From an uncultured Bacteroidota bacterium (GTDB lineage: Bacteria > Bacteroidota > Bacteroidia > Bacteroidales > VadinHA17), in contig CAIJYD010000101.1 in NCBI GenBank assembly GCA_903824785.1, positions 83,611 to 147,610 of the forward strand: a DNA stretch of 64,000 bases. Direction: 5' to 3'. Each line of letters opens with the position of its first letter. Within the stretch, counting starts at the first letter, position 1. Below the pieces are notes generated by a model that was given only the letters and a program-made list of their open reading frames with translations, made no database searches and had not been told where the DNA came from. A program made the translations under genes and the position numbers. Below, one piece after another: positions 52,914-62,400 of this stretch.

Positions 52914-54050
52914 TCAGGTAAGTGCATTATTCAAATCGGTCAGCAAGTCATCAATATGTTCAATACCTACAGAAAGGCGTATCAGATTATCGGTAACACC
53001 GATTTTTGTCCGCAATTCAGGTGGAAAAGCTTCATGAGTCATCAAGGCAGAATAGTTTGCCAGCGATTCAACACCTCCAAGGCTATCGGCAAGCTGGAAA
53101 ACTTTTAATTTTTTAAAGAATGTATTTGCTTCAGCAAGACCTCCTTTAATACGGAAAGAGACGATACCTCCAAAACCTGTCATTTGCTTTTTGGCAATTT
53201 TATGTCCGGGATGCGTTTCAAGGCCCGGGAAAAACACTTTTTCCACATTGGGCTGTTTTTCAAGAAATTGTGCAACCTTTATTGCGTTCTGGTCGTGTTG
53301 TCTCATACGGACTGCGAGGGTCTTTACACCTCTCAGAGTAAGCCATGAGTCAAAAGGAGAGGGAACGGCACCAACAGATTTCTGAACAAGGAGGATTTTT
53401 TCATAAAGCAGAGTGTCGTTCAGAATAACTGCGCCTCCAATTATATCGGAATGGCCGTTTATATATTTTGTGGTACTGTGAACAACTATGTCTGCACCAA
53501 GCAGCAAAGGTTTCTGAAAATAGGGAGTGGCAAAAGTATTATCAACAACAACAAGTGCACTATTCTTCCGGCTGAGTGCTGAAATTGCCTCTATATCAAA
53601 AATCTTTAGAAGAGGATTTGTCGGCGTCTCAATCCAGACCATCTTTGTCGAAGGAAGAAATGACTGCTCCAGTGTTTTCAGGTCAGTGAAATCGGTAAAA
53701 GTGAATTTAATATTTACCGGCTCAAGGATCTCTTTTATCAATCTGTAGGTTCCACCATACATATCTTCGGGAACAATTACATGATCGCCGGGACGGAGAA
53801 TGGAAAATATAGCATGTTCAGCCGCAAGGCCTGAGGAGAATGAAAGGCCATATTTACCCTCTTCCAGTGAAGCAAGACATTCATCAAGTGCTGTGCGTGT
53901 CGGATTCCCAACTCTTGAATACTCATATCCTTTGTGCTTATTTACCTCTTCCTGGGTAAATGTTGATGTCTGATAAATAGGAACAATGGTAGCTCCGGTT
54001 GCTTTATCGGCAGCTTGTCCCACCCAGATCGCTTTTGTTTCAAATTGCAT
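52914..54050 (-). CDS. Cystathionine gamma-synthase/beta-lyase family PLP enzyme
   Basis: I use the ATG at 54050 (378 residues); the frame is open to 54113, but the extension is a hydrophobic stretch with no homology. The transsulfuration fold shows TKAIWVGQAADKATGATIVP, YEYSRVGNPTRTALDECLASLE, WIETPTNPLLKIFD, VDNTFATPYFQKPLLLGAD with the cofactor Asp, and the Schiff-base Lys in VVHSTTKYINGHSDIIGG. The family includes cystathionine synthase, beta-lyase and gamma-lyase; sequence alone does not separate them safely. It starts the minus-strand sulfur block and is 36 bp ahead of the response regulator gene. Confidence 0.92.
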   Translation of the reverse strand: MQFETKAIWVGQAADKATGATIVPIYQTSTFTQEEVNKHKGYEYSRVGNPTRTALDECLASLEEGKYGLSFSSGLAAEHAIFSILRPGDHVIVPEDMYGGTYRLIKEILEPVNIKFTFTDFTDLKTLEQSFLPSTKMVWIETPTNPLLKIFDIEAISALSRKNSALVVVDNTFATPYFQKPLLLGADIVVHSTTKYINGHSDIIGGAVILNDTLLYEKILLVQKSVGAVPSPFDSWLTLRGVKTLAVRMRQHDQNAIKVAQFLEKQPNVEKVFFPGLETHPGHKIAKKQMTGFGGIVSFRIKGGLAEANTFFKKLKVFQLADSLGGVESLANYSALMTHEAFPPELRTKIGVTDNLIRLSVGIEHIDDLLTDLNNALT

Positions 54051-54076
54051 AATTATGATTGCTAATAAAAGTTTGA

Positions 54077-54084
54077 CAAAAATA
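54077..54084 (-). promoter_or_regulatory. Bacteroidota-type -7 box (TATTTTTG on minus strand)
   Basis: Minus strand TATTTTTG matches TAxxTTTG and lies 27 bp before the transsulfuration gene start at 54050. No -33 element at the correct spacing is clear. Confidence 0.4.
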
Positions 54085-54191
54085 ATAAACTGCAGCAATA
54101 TAAAAAATAACATATTTGTGGTATAGGAGCTACCCTGAACATGTTATAATAAATCTTTGAGCTCAGATCTTTGCTATTCCTGTGAATATCC

Positions 54192-56231
54192 TTAATGGGA
54201 AAAGACATTATCAACTGACCTGTACCCGGGATTGGATTTAAACCAATCGTAAAACTGCGTGCCGCTTGACTCACCCCACGAGACAAATTTTAAATATGCC
54301 TGAGTGACCTGAGTTTTCTCAACCGGATAATCAAAATGGCTGGGAATATCGATGGCAAATGGAAGGTTGTCTCTTGTAACATAGTATCGCCCCGTTGCCG
54401 GCTTGCTGTCATCATCGGATGTTCCTAACAGCTTAATATTGGCAAGATCAGTTGGTTGATTATCAATGAGATGTACTTCAGAGCTTCTTTCCCCGTCCTT
54501 TATCATGAACGGATTGTATGGAGGGAGACCCATTGTGCCGAGGCTGACAGGAGTGGTAAGATTGATTGTTATATTAAGCTCCTTCGGCGTAACATAGGCG
54601 GCTCCTTTTGTTGTATTTACCCCAACCGTGCCTCCTCCCTGATATGGAAGCAGGTTAAATCCGTTATCGAAAATTATTATTGTGGCTTTCGACTGGCCTG
54701 ATTCAGTTCCATTGCTGTTCTGAACAATATATGATCCCTGGATATTGTTTCCTGTAACACTCGATATTAAAGCTGTTGAGATGGGTAACTGTATCCCTAA
54801 TCCGTTAGCGTAATATCCACCCATAGCAGTGAGCAGAGCTCTCAACTTAATCTGAACCACCTTGTTCTGCCCGTTTGTAACCTGATTAAAGTTATAATCA
54901 ACAACCATATCGTTAAAATCATAATCACCCTGTGAAGGCCAGAGATCTTCGAATGCAAGGCTTCCAAAATTATCTTTTGAAGGATAGTAATTGTCAAAAG
55001 CCTTAAGAGGATCAGTAGGGTAGTTATCGAATGCATTTGAGATTCCATCACGATCACTGTCGAGTTGGGTATAATTAGGTAATGGTATATTCTGTGTGGC
55101 AATAGCCTGAACCGGGTTGGCTGTAATGTAAAATACTGCATCATTAAAATCGTTGTCTGAACCCGCATCGCGTTTAAGATCTTCGAAACTTAGCAGGAAT
55201 TTACCCCGACCAATATCATTAAGCAAACAGGTATGTTGCCTTTTATTTACATCAGCTTCAGGATTAAGATCTCTGTTTGAAAAATAGAGGCCGTTACCGG
55301 TTGTGATAGTGCCGTTGCGGAACCCGTCAGATATCAGCACCCAGCCTAATTCGGTTCCTGGAGGGAAAGTCCCCAGTTTAACCCTGTTTCCGGATGCCAA
55401 TCCTCCGCCACTGCCAGTGAATGAGACATTTGGAAAAATAATATGTATGGAATCAATGTTAGCTGCAGAGGCTGGAGGATTATTTATGTTATATCTGTAA
55501 TATCCCAGAGTATTATGATATCCGGCCCCTTCAGAAACAAAAGTAACCCATATTGTACTCTCATTATTAAGCACCAGATTTTGTTCGTTTGACGTGACAA
55601 AATATTGAGGATGACTGACAGTAGCATTCATGTAGTCGGGTAAAGTTGCATTGATATCCTGAAGCATTGCCGCATCAATTATGTCATTGGGTAAAACAAG
55701 ATAATTTGGGACACCATCTGTTTTATAGGTTCCAATGGGGTGAAAAATGGAGCTTGCAGTAGTGAATGTGGAATTTTCACCGCTTTTGGTACTCTGACCA
55801 ATAATTTTCCCTCCAAGAGTGAGATTGACTGCACCGCCGATAACCTTAACTTTCTGCATATTACAGAATCCAACTGCCGTTGTACCTACTGTAATGGAAT
55901 CAATACCAGCAGGGAATTTATAATCGGAAATAAAAAGTCCATCGGTATCAGTAACTCCGCTTAATATCATCGATCCGTTATTTTGTGGAGTATCAGTGTA
56001 GATCTCAATCCTCATATTCGGCACCGGAGCGCCGGTATTGTCAAGAGTGTATATTTTTATACCTAATTCCTGAGTAGTCCTGAATTTAAAATAAGGACTC
56101 ACTTTCATATTAAAAATACTATTTGATTGCAGATTGCCTGCAGTATCATTTTTCAGGCAGGAAACTCCAGTGACACTTAAAATGCCAAGAAAAAATACAA
56201 ATCCGGGAAGTGATGTTTTCTTCTTCATCAA
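54192..56231 (-). CDS. LruC-domain surface lipoprotein
   Basis: A 679-residue protein with a lipoprotein signal (VTGVSC). After a carboxypeptidase-regulatory-like region (residues about 55-135, IKIYTLDNTGAPVPNMRIEI) comes a DUF4114-type segment ending FEDLKRDAGSDNDFNDAVFY. From residue about 390 it is a LruC domain: DSDRDGISNAFDNYPTDPLK, FEDLWPSQGDYDFNDMVVDY and IKLRALLTAMGGYYANGLGI. The acidic DxDxDG and DYDFND motifs are probable calcium sites. LruC proteins are surface-exposed in Bacteroidota and Leptospira; their role is not settled. It is separated from the sulfur block by 141 bp and appears monocistronic. Confidence 0.92.
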   Translation of the reverse strand: MMKKKTSLPGFVFFLGILSVTGVSCLKNDTAGNLQSNSIFNMKVSPYFKFRTTQELGIKIYTLDNTGAPVPNMRIEIYTDTPQNNGSMILSGVTDTDGLFISDYKFPAGIDSITVGTTAVGFCNMQKVKVIGGAVNLTLGGKIIGQSTKSGENSTFTTASSIFHPIGTYKTDGVPNYLVLPNDIIDAAMLQDINATLPDYMNATVSHPQYFVTSNEQNLVLNNESTIWVTFVSEGAGYHNTLGYYRYNINNPPASAANIDSIHIIFPNVSFTGSGGGLASGNRVKLGTFPPGTELGWVLISDGFRNGTITTGNGLYFSNRDLNPEADVNKRQHTCLLNDIGRGKFLLSFEDLKRDAGSDNDFNDAVFYITANPVQAIATQNIPLPNYTQLDSDRDGISNAFDNYPTDPLKAFDNYYPSKDNFGSLAFEDLWPSQGDYDFNDMVVDYNFNQVTNGQNKVVQIKLRALLTAMGGYYANGLGIQLPISTALISSVTGNNIQGSYIVQNSNGTESGQSKATIIIFDNGFNLLPYQGGGTVGVNTTKGAAYVTPKELNITINLTTPVSLGTMGLPPYNPFMIKDGERSSEVHLIDNQPTDLANIKLLGTSDDDSKPATGRYYVTRDNLPFAIDIPSHFDYPVEKTQVTQAYLKFVSWGESSGTQFYDWFKSNPGYRSVDNVFSH

Positions 56232-56410
56232 TGTAAGGTTTTAAAAATTGAAATTATAAACTGTTTAAAATATTAGCTCTCTTTTTTGACAGAAACTGCC
56301 TTCCATTTATCCCTGCCTTCTTTGTCTTAGATTAAATCAACAAATAAAACATATTTTTGTTTAAGAGAATTAGTGCAAAATAATTTTTTGGAAAGCAACC
56401 CCATTCATTC

Positions 56411-56424
56411 TGTGTTTAAACACA
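56411..56424. promoter_or_regulatory. 14-bp perfect palindrome TGTGTTTAAACACA
   Basis: A self-complementary 14-mer lies in the divergent gap, 180 bp from the LruC start and 310 bp from the kinase start. It has the look of a dimeric regulator site. Confidence 0.4.
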
Positions 56425-56625
56425 CATTTGCCATTATTATTTAGACTCCGGTGAACAGCATCAGGAGCAGTACTTATTATTATGAATATTTTGGTTTTTT
56501 GGCTCTGTAAATGAATTATGTTGAAGGATGACCTGATTTTCCAGTTGGGCAATTTTAATTTGTCAAAATACACCATGCAATGCCAGTTTTTTGACAAATA
56601 TTTTTTTTATTATAAGGTGATTTAA

Positions 56626-56633
56626 TATATTTG
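56626..56633 (+). promoter_or_regulatory. Bacteroidota-type -7 box TATATTTG
   Basis: A perfect TAxxTTTG match 100 bp before the kinase ATG. The nearest TTTG (56590-56593) is too far for the usual -33 spacing. This box would give a leader of about 97 nt. Confidence 0.35.
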
Positions 56634-56720
56634 TGAAGAATTTATTTCAGCATTATTGCGTGGGGAAACATTGATTTTCAACTGATAAGACTGTTTAATA
56701 AAGTGTTTCGGTTTATTATG

Positions 56721-56728
56721 TAAGTTTG
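56721..56728 (+). promoter_or_regulatory. Bacteroidota-type -7 box TAAGTTTG close to the ATG
   Basis: A perfect TAxxTTTG match that ends 5 nt before the kinase ATG (56734). If used, the transcript would be almost leaderless. The same 5-nt spacing is seen before the upstream ATGs of both esterases. Confidence 0.35.
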
Positions 56729-56733
56729 TAATA

Positions 56734-59076
56734 ATGGAAAATAACAGCAATTCCAGAGATCCTATTCTGCGTCAGAAGGCAGAAGAGTTATGGAGAAAGC
56801 GATCCACCGGAACTACTTCTGTTCCATCCGTTGCTGACACTCTTAAGCTAATTCATGAACTGGAGGTGCACCAGATTGAGCTGGAAATGCAGAACGAAGA
56901 CCTGAGACTTACACAGGCACAGGAGGGAAATGCTTTAAAACTTTATATTGAATTATACGATTCTGCTCCGGTCGGTTATTTTTCTTTTTTAAACCAGGGT
57001 GAAATTATTAAGTTAAACATTATGGCTGCGAATATGCTTGGCAAAGAACGCCTTCATTTAATCGGCAGCCTTTTTGGTTTTTTTGTTTCTGACAATTCAA
57101 AACCTGTTTTTAACCGCTTTCTTGAAAAAGTTTTTAGAAGTAAAGTTAAAGAATGGTGTGAAGTTACCCTCCTCGCCAATGGCAATCCACCTGTGCATGC
57201 ACTTATTTCAGGTATAACTTCTGATAATGGAAGAGAATGTCTTGCAACCGTATTTGATATAACAGAACTCAGCCTGGCTAAAGAGGAATTGATCAGGGCC
57301 AACAGAGAACTTGCTTTTCAGAACGAGGATAAGCAGAAGCGTGCTGATGAATTAGCCATTGCCAACATAGAACTTGCTTTTCAGAACAATGAGAAACAGA
57401 AACGGGCCGATGAATTAGCCATAGCGAACATAGAACTTTCTTATCAGAACGATGAGAAGCAAAACAGAGCTGATGAATTAGCGGTAGCAAACAAAGAACT
57501 GGCTTTTCAGAACAATGAAAAACTCAAACGTGCAAGAGAGTTAGCCCTTACCAACGATAATCTGATACTGTTAAAAGATGCACTCCATGAGACAAATGCA
57601 TATCTTGAAAATCTTCTTGACTATGCGAATGCTCCTATAATTGTCTGGAATCCAAAATTCAATATTACGCGCTTTAATCATGCATTTGAGACGCTTACCG
57701 GTCGGAGTGAGGGCGAAGTTATCGGACAATCAATCTCTGTTCTTTTTCCTTCAGAACATGTAGAACATTATATGGCACTTATTCGCAAGACTTCTTCGGG
57801 AGAACGTTGGGAAACTGTTGAACTGGAGATTGCTCATAGCAACAAATCAGTACATACAGTATTATGGAATTCAGCCACCCTGTTTGAAGCTGACGGTAAG
57901 ACACCGATTGCCACAATAGCTCAGGGACAAGACATTACTAAACGCAAACTGTACGAACAAGCCCTCAGTGAAAGTGCAAAAAGTCTGGAGGAAAGAAATA
58001 AGGAACTGGAAGGAATGTATGCATTGGGGATACTTGCTGAAAATGATGAAAATATTGAAGCTATTTACAATGAATTTGTAAGAAATATTATTCCCGGAAG
58101 TATGCAGTTCCCTGAATATACGTATGCTTTGCTTGTTATTGACGGAGAAAAATATTCCAATATCGAAGAATTCAAACTTGAAGCATCCTGTAAATATTTG
58201 TCTGCCCCGATAAGTATTCTGCAAAAGCAAAAAGGAGAATTAATTGTGGCTTATACAAAAGAGCTGCCATTCATTGAGATCTTTGAACAGAAACTTATTG
58301 CCGGCTTCGCATTGCGGATTTCAAAAATTTCTGAACGGATTAAAACCCGCGAAATTCTTTTAGAAAGGGATTTACGGCAGGATCTGCTGAATAGAGACAA
58401 AGACCGTTTTATTACAATTCTCGGACACGATTTGAAAAGTCCTTTTACGGGGCTTCTTGGATTATCAGAAATGCTTAAGGAGAATGTTCGTAAATTTGAT
58501 TTGGATGAAATAGAACTCTTTGCAACTCAGATTAATAAAGCAGCCAGAAACATCTATAGGTTACTTGAAGATATATTGATGTGGGCCAAAAGCCAATCCG
58601 GAAAAGTTCATTTAAAACCATGGAACCTCAGTTTTTATGAACTCTGTATTGATGTACTTATTACTCTTAATCCGGTTGCCAGAGCAAAAAATATAACCAT
58701 CAATTATCCGGAAACGGACTCTATAACTGTTTTTGCAGATATTAATATCTTAAAGACTATATTGCGGAACCTTATTACAAATGCAATAAAGTTTACCAAT
58801 TCGGGTGGATTAATAACCATTTCTGCCATGAAAACTGAGAATGCAATACTTATTTCAGTTCTTGACAATGGAACAGGAATCGATCCCTCCGAATTGCCAA
58901 AGTTGTTTAATCTCACACAGGTAGTTACTACCAAAGGTACTGCAGGAGAAGATGGTGCCGGACTGGGATTATTAATCTGTAAGAACTTTGTTGAGAAGCA
59001 TGGTGGAAAAATATGGGTTGAAAGTCAACAGGGCATAGGTAGCAATTTCAAGTTTACTTTGCCATTACCTGACTGA
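56734..59076 (+). CDS. PAS/GAF-domain sensor histidine kinase with heptad-repeat linker
   Basis: A 780-residue, apparently soluble kinase. A helical start (HELEVHQIELEMQNEDLRL) leads to PAS domain 1 (residues about 70-180), then four 21-residue repeats (192-275), PAS domain 2 (about 291-409, PIIVWNPKFNITRFNHAFET), a GAF-like region (about 410-535), a HisKA domain with phospho-acceptor His 565 in ILGHDLKSPFTGLL, and HATPase (N box LITNAIKFTNSGG, DNGTGIDPSEL, GAGLGLLICKNFVEKHGG). All catalytic boxes are intact. No transmembrane segment is seen, so it senses an internal signal. No response regulator of the matching type is adjacent. Confidence 0.93.
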   Translation: MENNSNSRDPILRQKAEELWRKRSTGTTSVPSVADTLKLIHELEVHQIELEMQNEDLRLTQAQEGNALKLYIELYDSAPVGYFSFLNQGEIIKLNIMAANMLGKERLHLIGSLFGFFVSDNSKPVFNRFLEKVFRSKVKEWCEVTLLANGNPPVHALISGITSDNGRECLATVFDITELSLAKEELIRANRELAFQNEDKQKRADELAIANIELAFQNNEKQKRADELAIANIELSYQNDEKQNRADELAVANKELAFQNNEKLKRARELALTNDNLILLKDALHETNAYLENLLDYANAPIIVWNPKFNITRFNHAFETLTGRSEGEVIGQSISVLFPSEHVEHYMALIRKTSSGERWETVELEIAHSNKSVHTVLWNSATLFEADGKTPIATIAQGQDITKRKLYEQALSESAKSLEERNKELEGMYALGILAENDENIEAIYNEFVRNIIPGSMQFPEYTYALLVIDGEKYSNIEEFKLEASCKYLSAPISILQKQKGELIVAYTKELPFIEIFEQKLIAGFALRISKISERIKTREILLERDLRQDLLNRDKDRFITILGHDLKSPFTGLLGLSEMLKENVRKFDLDEIELFATQINKAARNIYRLLEDILMWAKSQSGKVHLKPWNLSFYELCIDVLITLNPVARAKNITINYPETDSITVFADINILKTILRNLITNAIKFTNSGGLITISAMKTENAILISVLDNGTGIDPSELPKLFNLTQVVTTKGTAGEDGAGLGLLICKNFVEKHGGKIWVESQQGIGSNFKFTLPLPD
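57307..57558 (+). repeat. Four tandem 63-bp coding repeats (21 residues each)
   Basis: Units start at 57307, 57370, 57433 and 57496, each beginning GAACT and encoding a variant of ELAFQNNEKQKRADELA followed by four residues. A 21-residue unit is exactly three heptads, so the block adds coiled-coil length in register. Confidence 0.93.
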
Positions 59077-59267
59077 CAGTTATACAAGGCTGGAAGACTA
59101 TCTTCCATTTTATTAAACGTTTCATTTGCAGCGCCTGTTTCAAGTTTCAAGTTAAAACTCTGAGACTCTGAACCGAGGACCGCTTTCGCGGGACGAGCTC
59201 GGCGAAGCCAAACATTCTTCAGCGTTTCAGGGCCTTCGGCAGTTTCAGGGTTTCAGTATTTCAGAGT

Positions 59268-59352
59268 TCAACTCCTTCAACTCCTTCAACTCCTTCAACT
59301 CCTTCAACTTCTTCAACTTCTTCAACTCTTTCAACTCCTTCAACTTCTTCTT
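59268..59352. repeat. About nine tandem copies of a TTCAACTCC-type nonamer
   Basis: Nearly perfect 9-bp units (TTCAACTCC, with TTCAACTTC and TTCAACTCT variants) run through 59268-59352. They lie upstream of the FISUMP gene promoter and downstream of the kinase. Slippage could vary the copy number. Confidence 0.85.
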
Positions 59353-59390
59353 TACTCTCCACCATCAAACTCTGGCCATTAATATTTTTT

Positions 59391-59425
59391 ATTGATTGGA
59401 TATTAAGCGATTTTTACTAATTTTG
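59391..59425 (+). promoter_or_regulatory. Probable promoter of the FISUMP surface-protein gene
   Basis: TTGG at 59396-59399 (weak -33) is followed after 18 bp by TAATTTTG (59418-59425), a perfect TAxxTTTG -7 box. The leader to the GTG start at 59494 would be about 65 nt. Confidence 0.45.
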
Positions 59426-59493
59426 GACTTACGTGCATTCACAATTGTCATAGGGGAATACTTGCTTTAAAATGCTTTAAAATATTCTGAAAG

Positions 59494-62400
59494 GTGAAGA
59501 GGTTAATCTTTGCATTTTTATTTTTTGCCGCATCAGTTTCATTGAAAGCTCAGGTGCCTCAGGGGTTTAATTACCAGGCTCTTGCCACTGATGGTTTGGG
59601 CAATCCAATCAGGAATACCCCGATGCAGGTCAGAATAACTATCCTCTCAGATACCATACTTCCTGTAATTGTCTGGGATGAACTTCATTCTTCAGTAAAG
59701 ACTAATGCGCACGGAATTATCTCGCTTGTTGTCGGAACAGGAGTACGTCAGACCTCTTCCACTGCTTCAGCATTCAGTACCGTAAGTTGGTCTGCAGCAC
59801 CATTATTTATCAAAACCAGCATTTATTATCAGGGTACCTGGAAGAATATGGGCGCATCAAAAATGTGGTCAGTGCCTTTTGCCATGGTAGCCGGTGATGT
59901 GAACGGTACTGTTACTAAACTAACAGTAGCCGGAGAGACAGACGACATGGAGGAAGCTCTCTTTGAGGTTAAGAACAAAGATGGGCAGACAGTTTTTGCT
60001 GTTTACAACGAAGGCGTAAGGGTCTATATTCCTGATCAGGAAAAAGGGACAAATGGAGGATTTTCCATTGGTAGTTTAAGCGATACCAAAGAAACTCCCC
60101 AGGATTTTTTTGTTGTGAAGCCCGACTCAATCAGAATGTATCTCGATGATACCCAGGGGAAAGCAGTCAAAGGCGTATTTGCCATAGGCGGATTTGGCTC
60201 GGCCAAAAATGCTCCTCAGGATCTGCTGATTGTTAATGCAGATAGTATAAGAGCCTATATCGACACAAACGGAGAGACAGTATCCAAAGGAGGCTTTGCC
60301 ATCGGAGGATTCGGTCAGGCTGCATTGCCGCCTGAAGAGTATCTTCGTGTTACTCAGGACAGCAGCAGGATCTTCATAGCCGACGGTAACACAAAAGGAA
60401 GCATAGGAGGCTTCTCCATTGGCGGACAGAAAATCAGTAAAGGTAATGAGCACGATTATATGAGGATTACCTCTGACAGCACCAATTTTTATGTTCAGGC
60501 ACTTGATAATGATGTTTCATCCACATTCAATATTTTAGGCATCAGCGCCGATCAGACACAAAAACCGCTGATGAAAGCCGATAAAGACAGCATTGACGTA
60601 TCTCAGGTATTGAATGTACAAAACAATTTTATTGTAGTTGGAAACGCTGAGATTGCCGGTGTAATTGGCCATGATACAACTCTTCTTGCCGACGCCAATA
60701 TCTATAAGACATCTACGATCGGGACACAGGTCTGGATGACCCATAACCTCAGAACCACTACCTATCGCAACGGGGATCTAATTGGCACAACAACACCTGC
60801 TACATTGGATATATCGGCTGAAGCCACCCCGAAATACCAATGGGCTTATGGTGGTAAAGAGAGTAATGTGGCAGCAAACGGAAGACTTTATTCCTGGTTT
60901 GCCGTCAACGACAGCCGGAAAATCTGTCCAGTTGGATGGCATATGCCAAACGATGCAGAATGGAGGATACTGTCAACTTTCCTGGGTGGAGATGAGATTG
61001 CAGGTGGTAAACTGAAGGAGAAAGGCACTGTCCATTGGACAAAACCTAATGAAGGAGCAACCAACGAAAAAGGATTTACAGCTCTCCCTTCCGGCTACCG
61101 CTTCTACGATGGATCATATCTCGCTATTGGAAACGGCGGACTGTGGTGGAGCGCCACGGAAGGTTCTGCAATTAATGCTTCCAGCCGGGCTACGGACTAC
61201 AGTAATACCGGTTTAACCAGAGAAGACAACGATAAAAGGATTGGTTTTTCTGTTCGTTGCCTGCAGGGAGAAACTGCGTATATGCCTGCTCCTGAACTTT
61301 CTGTTCTTGCAGCCACGATGGCCGTAACGTCAATTACAGGCACTACCTCGGCAAGCGGAGGAAATGTAACAAGCGATGGAGGAGGAACGGTTACTGCCAG
61401 AGGCGTTTGCTGGAGCACTGTAACCGGCCCAACCTTAACAGATTCAAAAACCAGTGATGGTACCGGTACAGGGACCTTTACCAGTTCAATAACCGGGTTA
61501 ATGGCAGGCACAACTTATTTTGTAAGGGCTTATGCCACAAACAGTGCAGGAACTGTCTATGGAACCGAAGTTAGTTTTATTACATATTCGCCCGGGGGAA
61601 TCGGCAGTAATCAGACTATCTGTCCCGGAGTAACACCGGCACCATTTACTTCAACTTCACTATCAAACATGCCCGCAGTGGTATATCAATGGCAATTAAG
61701 TACAGACAATATTGCGTTTTCGGATATTGCAGGTGCAAATACCACAACCTATCAGTCACCTGCACTTGCAACCACCACTTATTACAGGAGGAAAGCTTTT
61801 TCAGGAGTTACTACTCTCATCAGCAATATAATAACCTTAACTGTTCCACCTGCAACGGCAGGAGGTACTATTGCCGGTTCATCTGCTGTCTGCACCAGAA
61901 CAAACAGTACGGCACTTACTCTAAGTGGCAATACAGGAACAATCCAGTGGCAATCATCATTAAATAATGGCACATTCACCAATATTTCAGGTGAAACATC
62001 ATCAACATACACTGCCATCAATCTTACAGCAACAAAATACTATCGTGCTCTGGTAACCGGAGGCGTATGTGCTTCTGCCTACAGTTCAACGGCAACAATA
62101 ACGGTGAATCCTGTATCGGCAGGAGGAACAGTAAGCGGTTCTTCAACTGTCTGTTACGGGACTAACAGCACAACGCTTACACTGAGTGGCAATACAGGAA
62201 CAATTCAGTGGCAATATTCTCTGAATAACAGCACGTTCACCAATTTAAACGGTGAAACAGCTGCAACCTTCACAGCCACCAACCTCACAGCAACACAATA
62301 TTATCGCGCTGCGGTAACCAATGGAGCTTGTCCTTCTGCCTTCAGCACAAAAGCAACTGTAACGGTAAATCCTGCAGCAGTTGCAGGGTCCGTTTCCGGA

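Larger units (their letters stand above)
56232..56733. other. Intergenic region before the histidine kinase
   Basis: 502 bp with no credible gene. It holds a perfect 14-bp palindrome, TGTGTTTAAACACA (56411-56424), and two plus-strand TAxxTTTG matches (56626-56633 and 56721-56728). A 75-codon minus-strand frame at 56370-56597 has no start context or protein character and is not credited. Confidence 0.55.
59077..59493. other. Intergenic region with nonamer repeat and promoter
   Basis: 417 bp follow the kinase. It includes a GC-rich stretch with small inverted repeats (CCGC-TTTC-GCGG near 59180), the TTCAACTCC repeat block and a promoter-like TAATTTTG before the FISUMP gene. No gene seen. Confidence 0.55.

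Noticed and set aside
56370..56597. 75-codon minus-strand frame between LruC and the kinase
   Set aside because: AT-rich gap sequence with no leader, no family resemblance and an unlikely composition.
52209..59076. Response regulator and histidine kinase as a cognate pair
   Set aside because: They are separated by two genes' worth of sequence, on opposite strands, and a HisKA-type kinase does not normally pair with a NarL-type regulator.
59268..59352. CRISPR-like array
   Set aside because: The 9-bp units are contiguous with no spacers and no cas genes are near.
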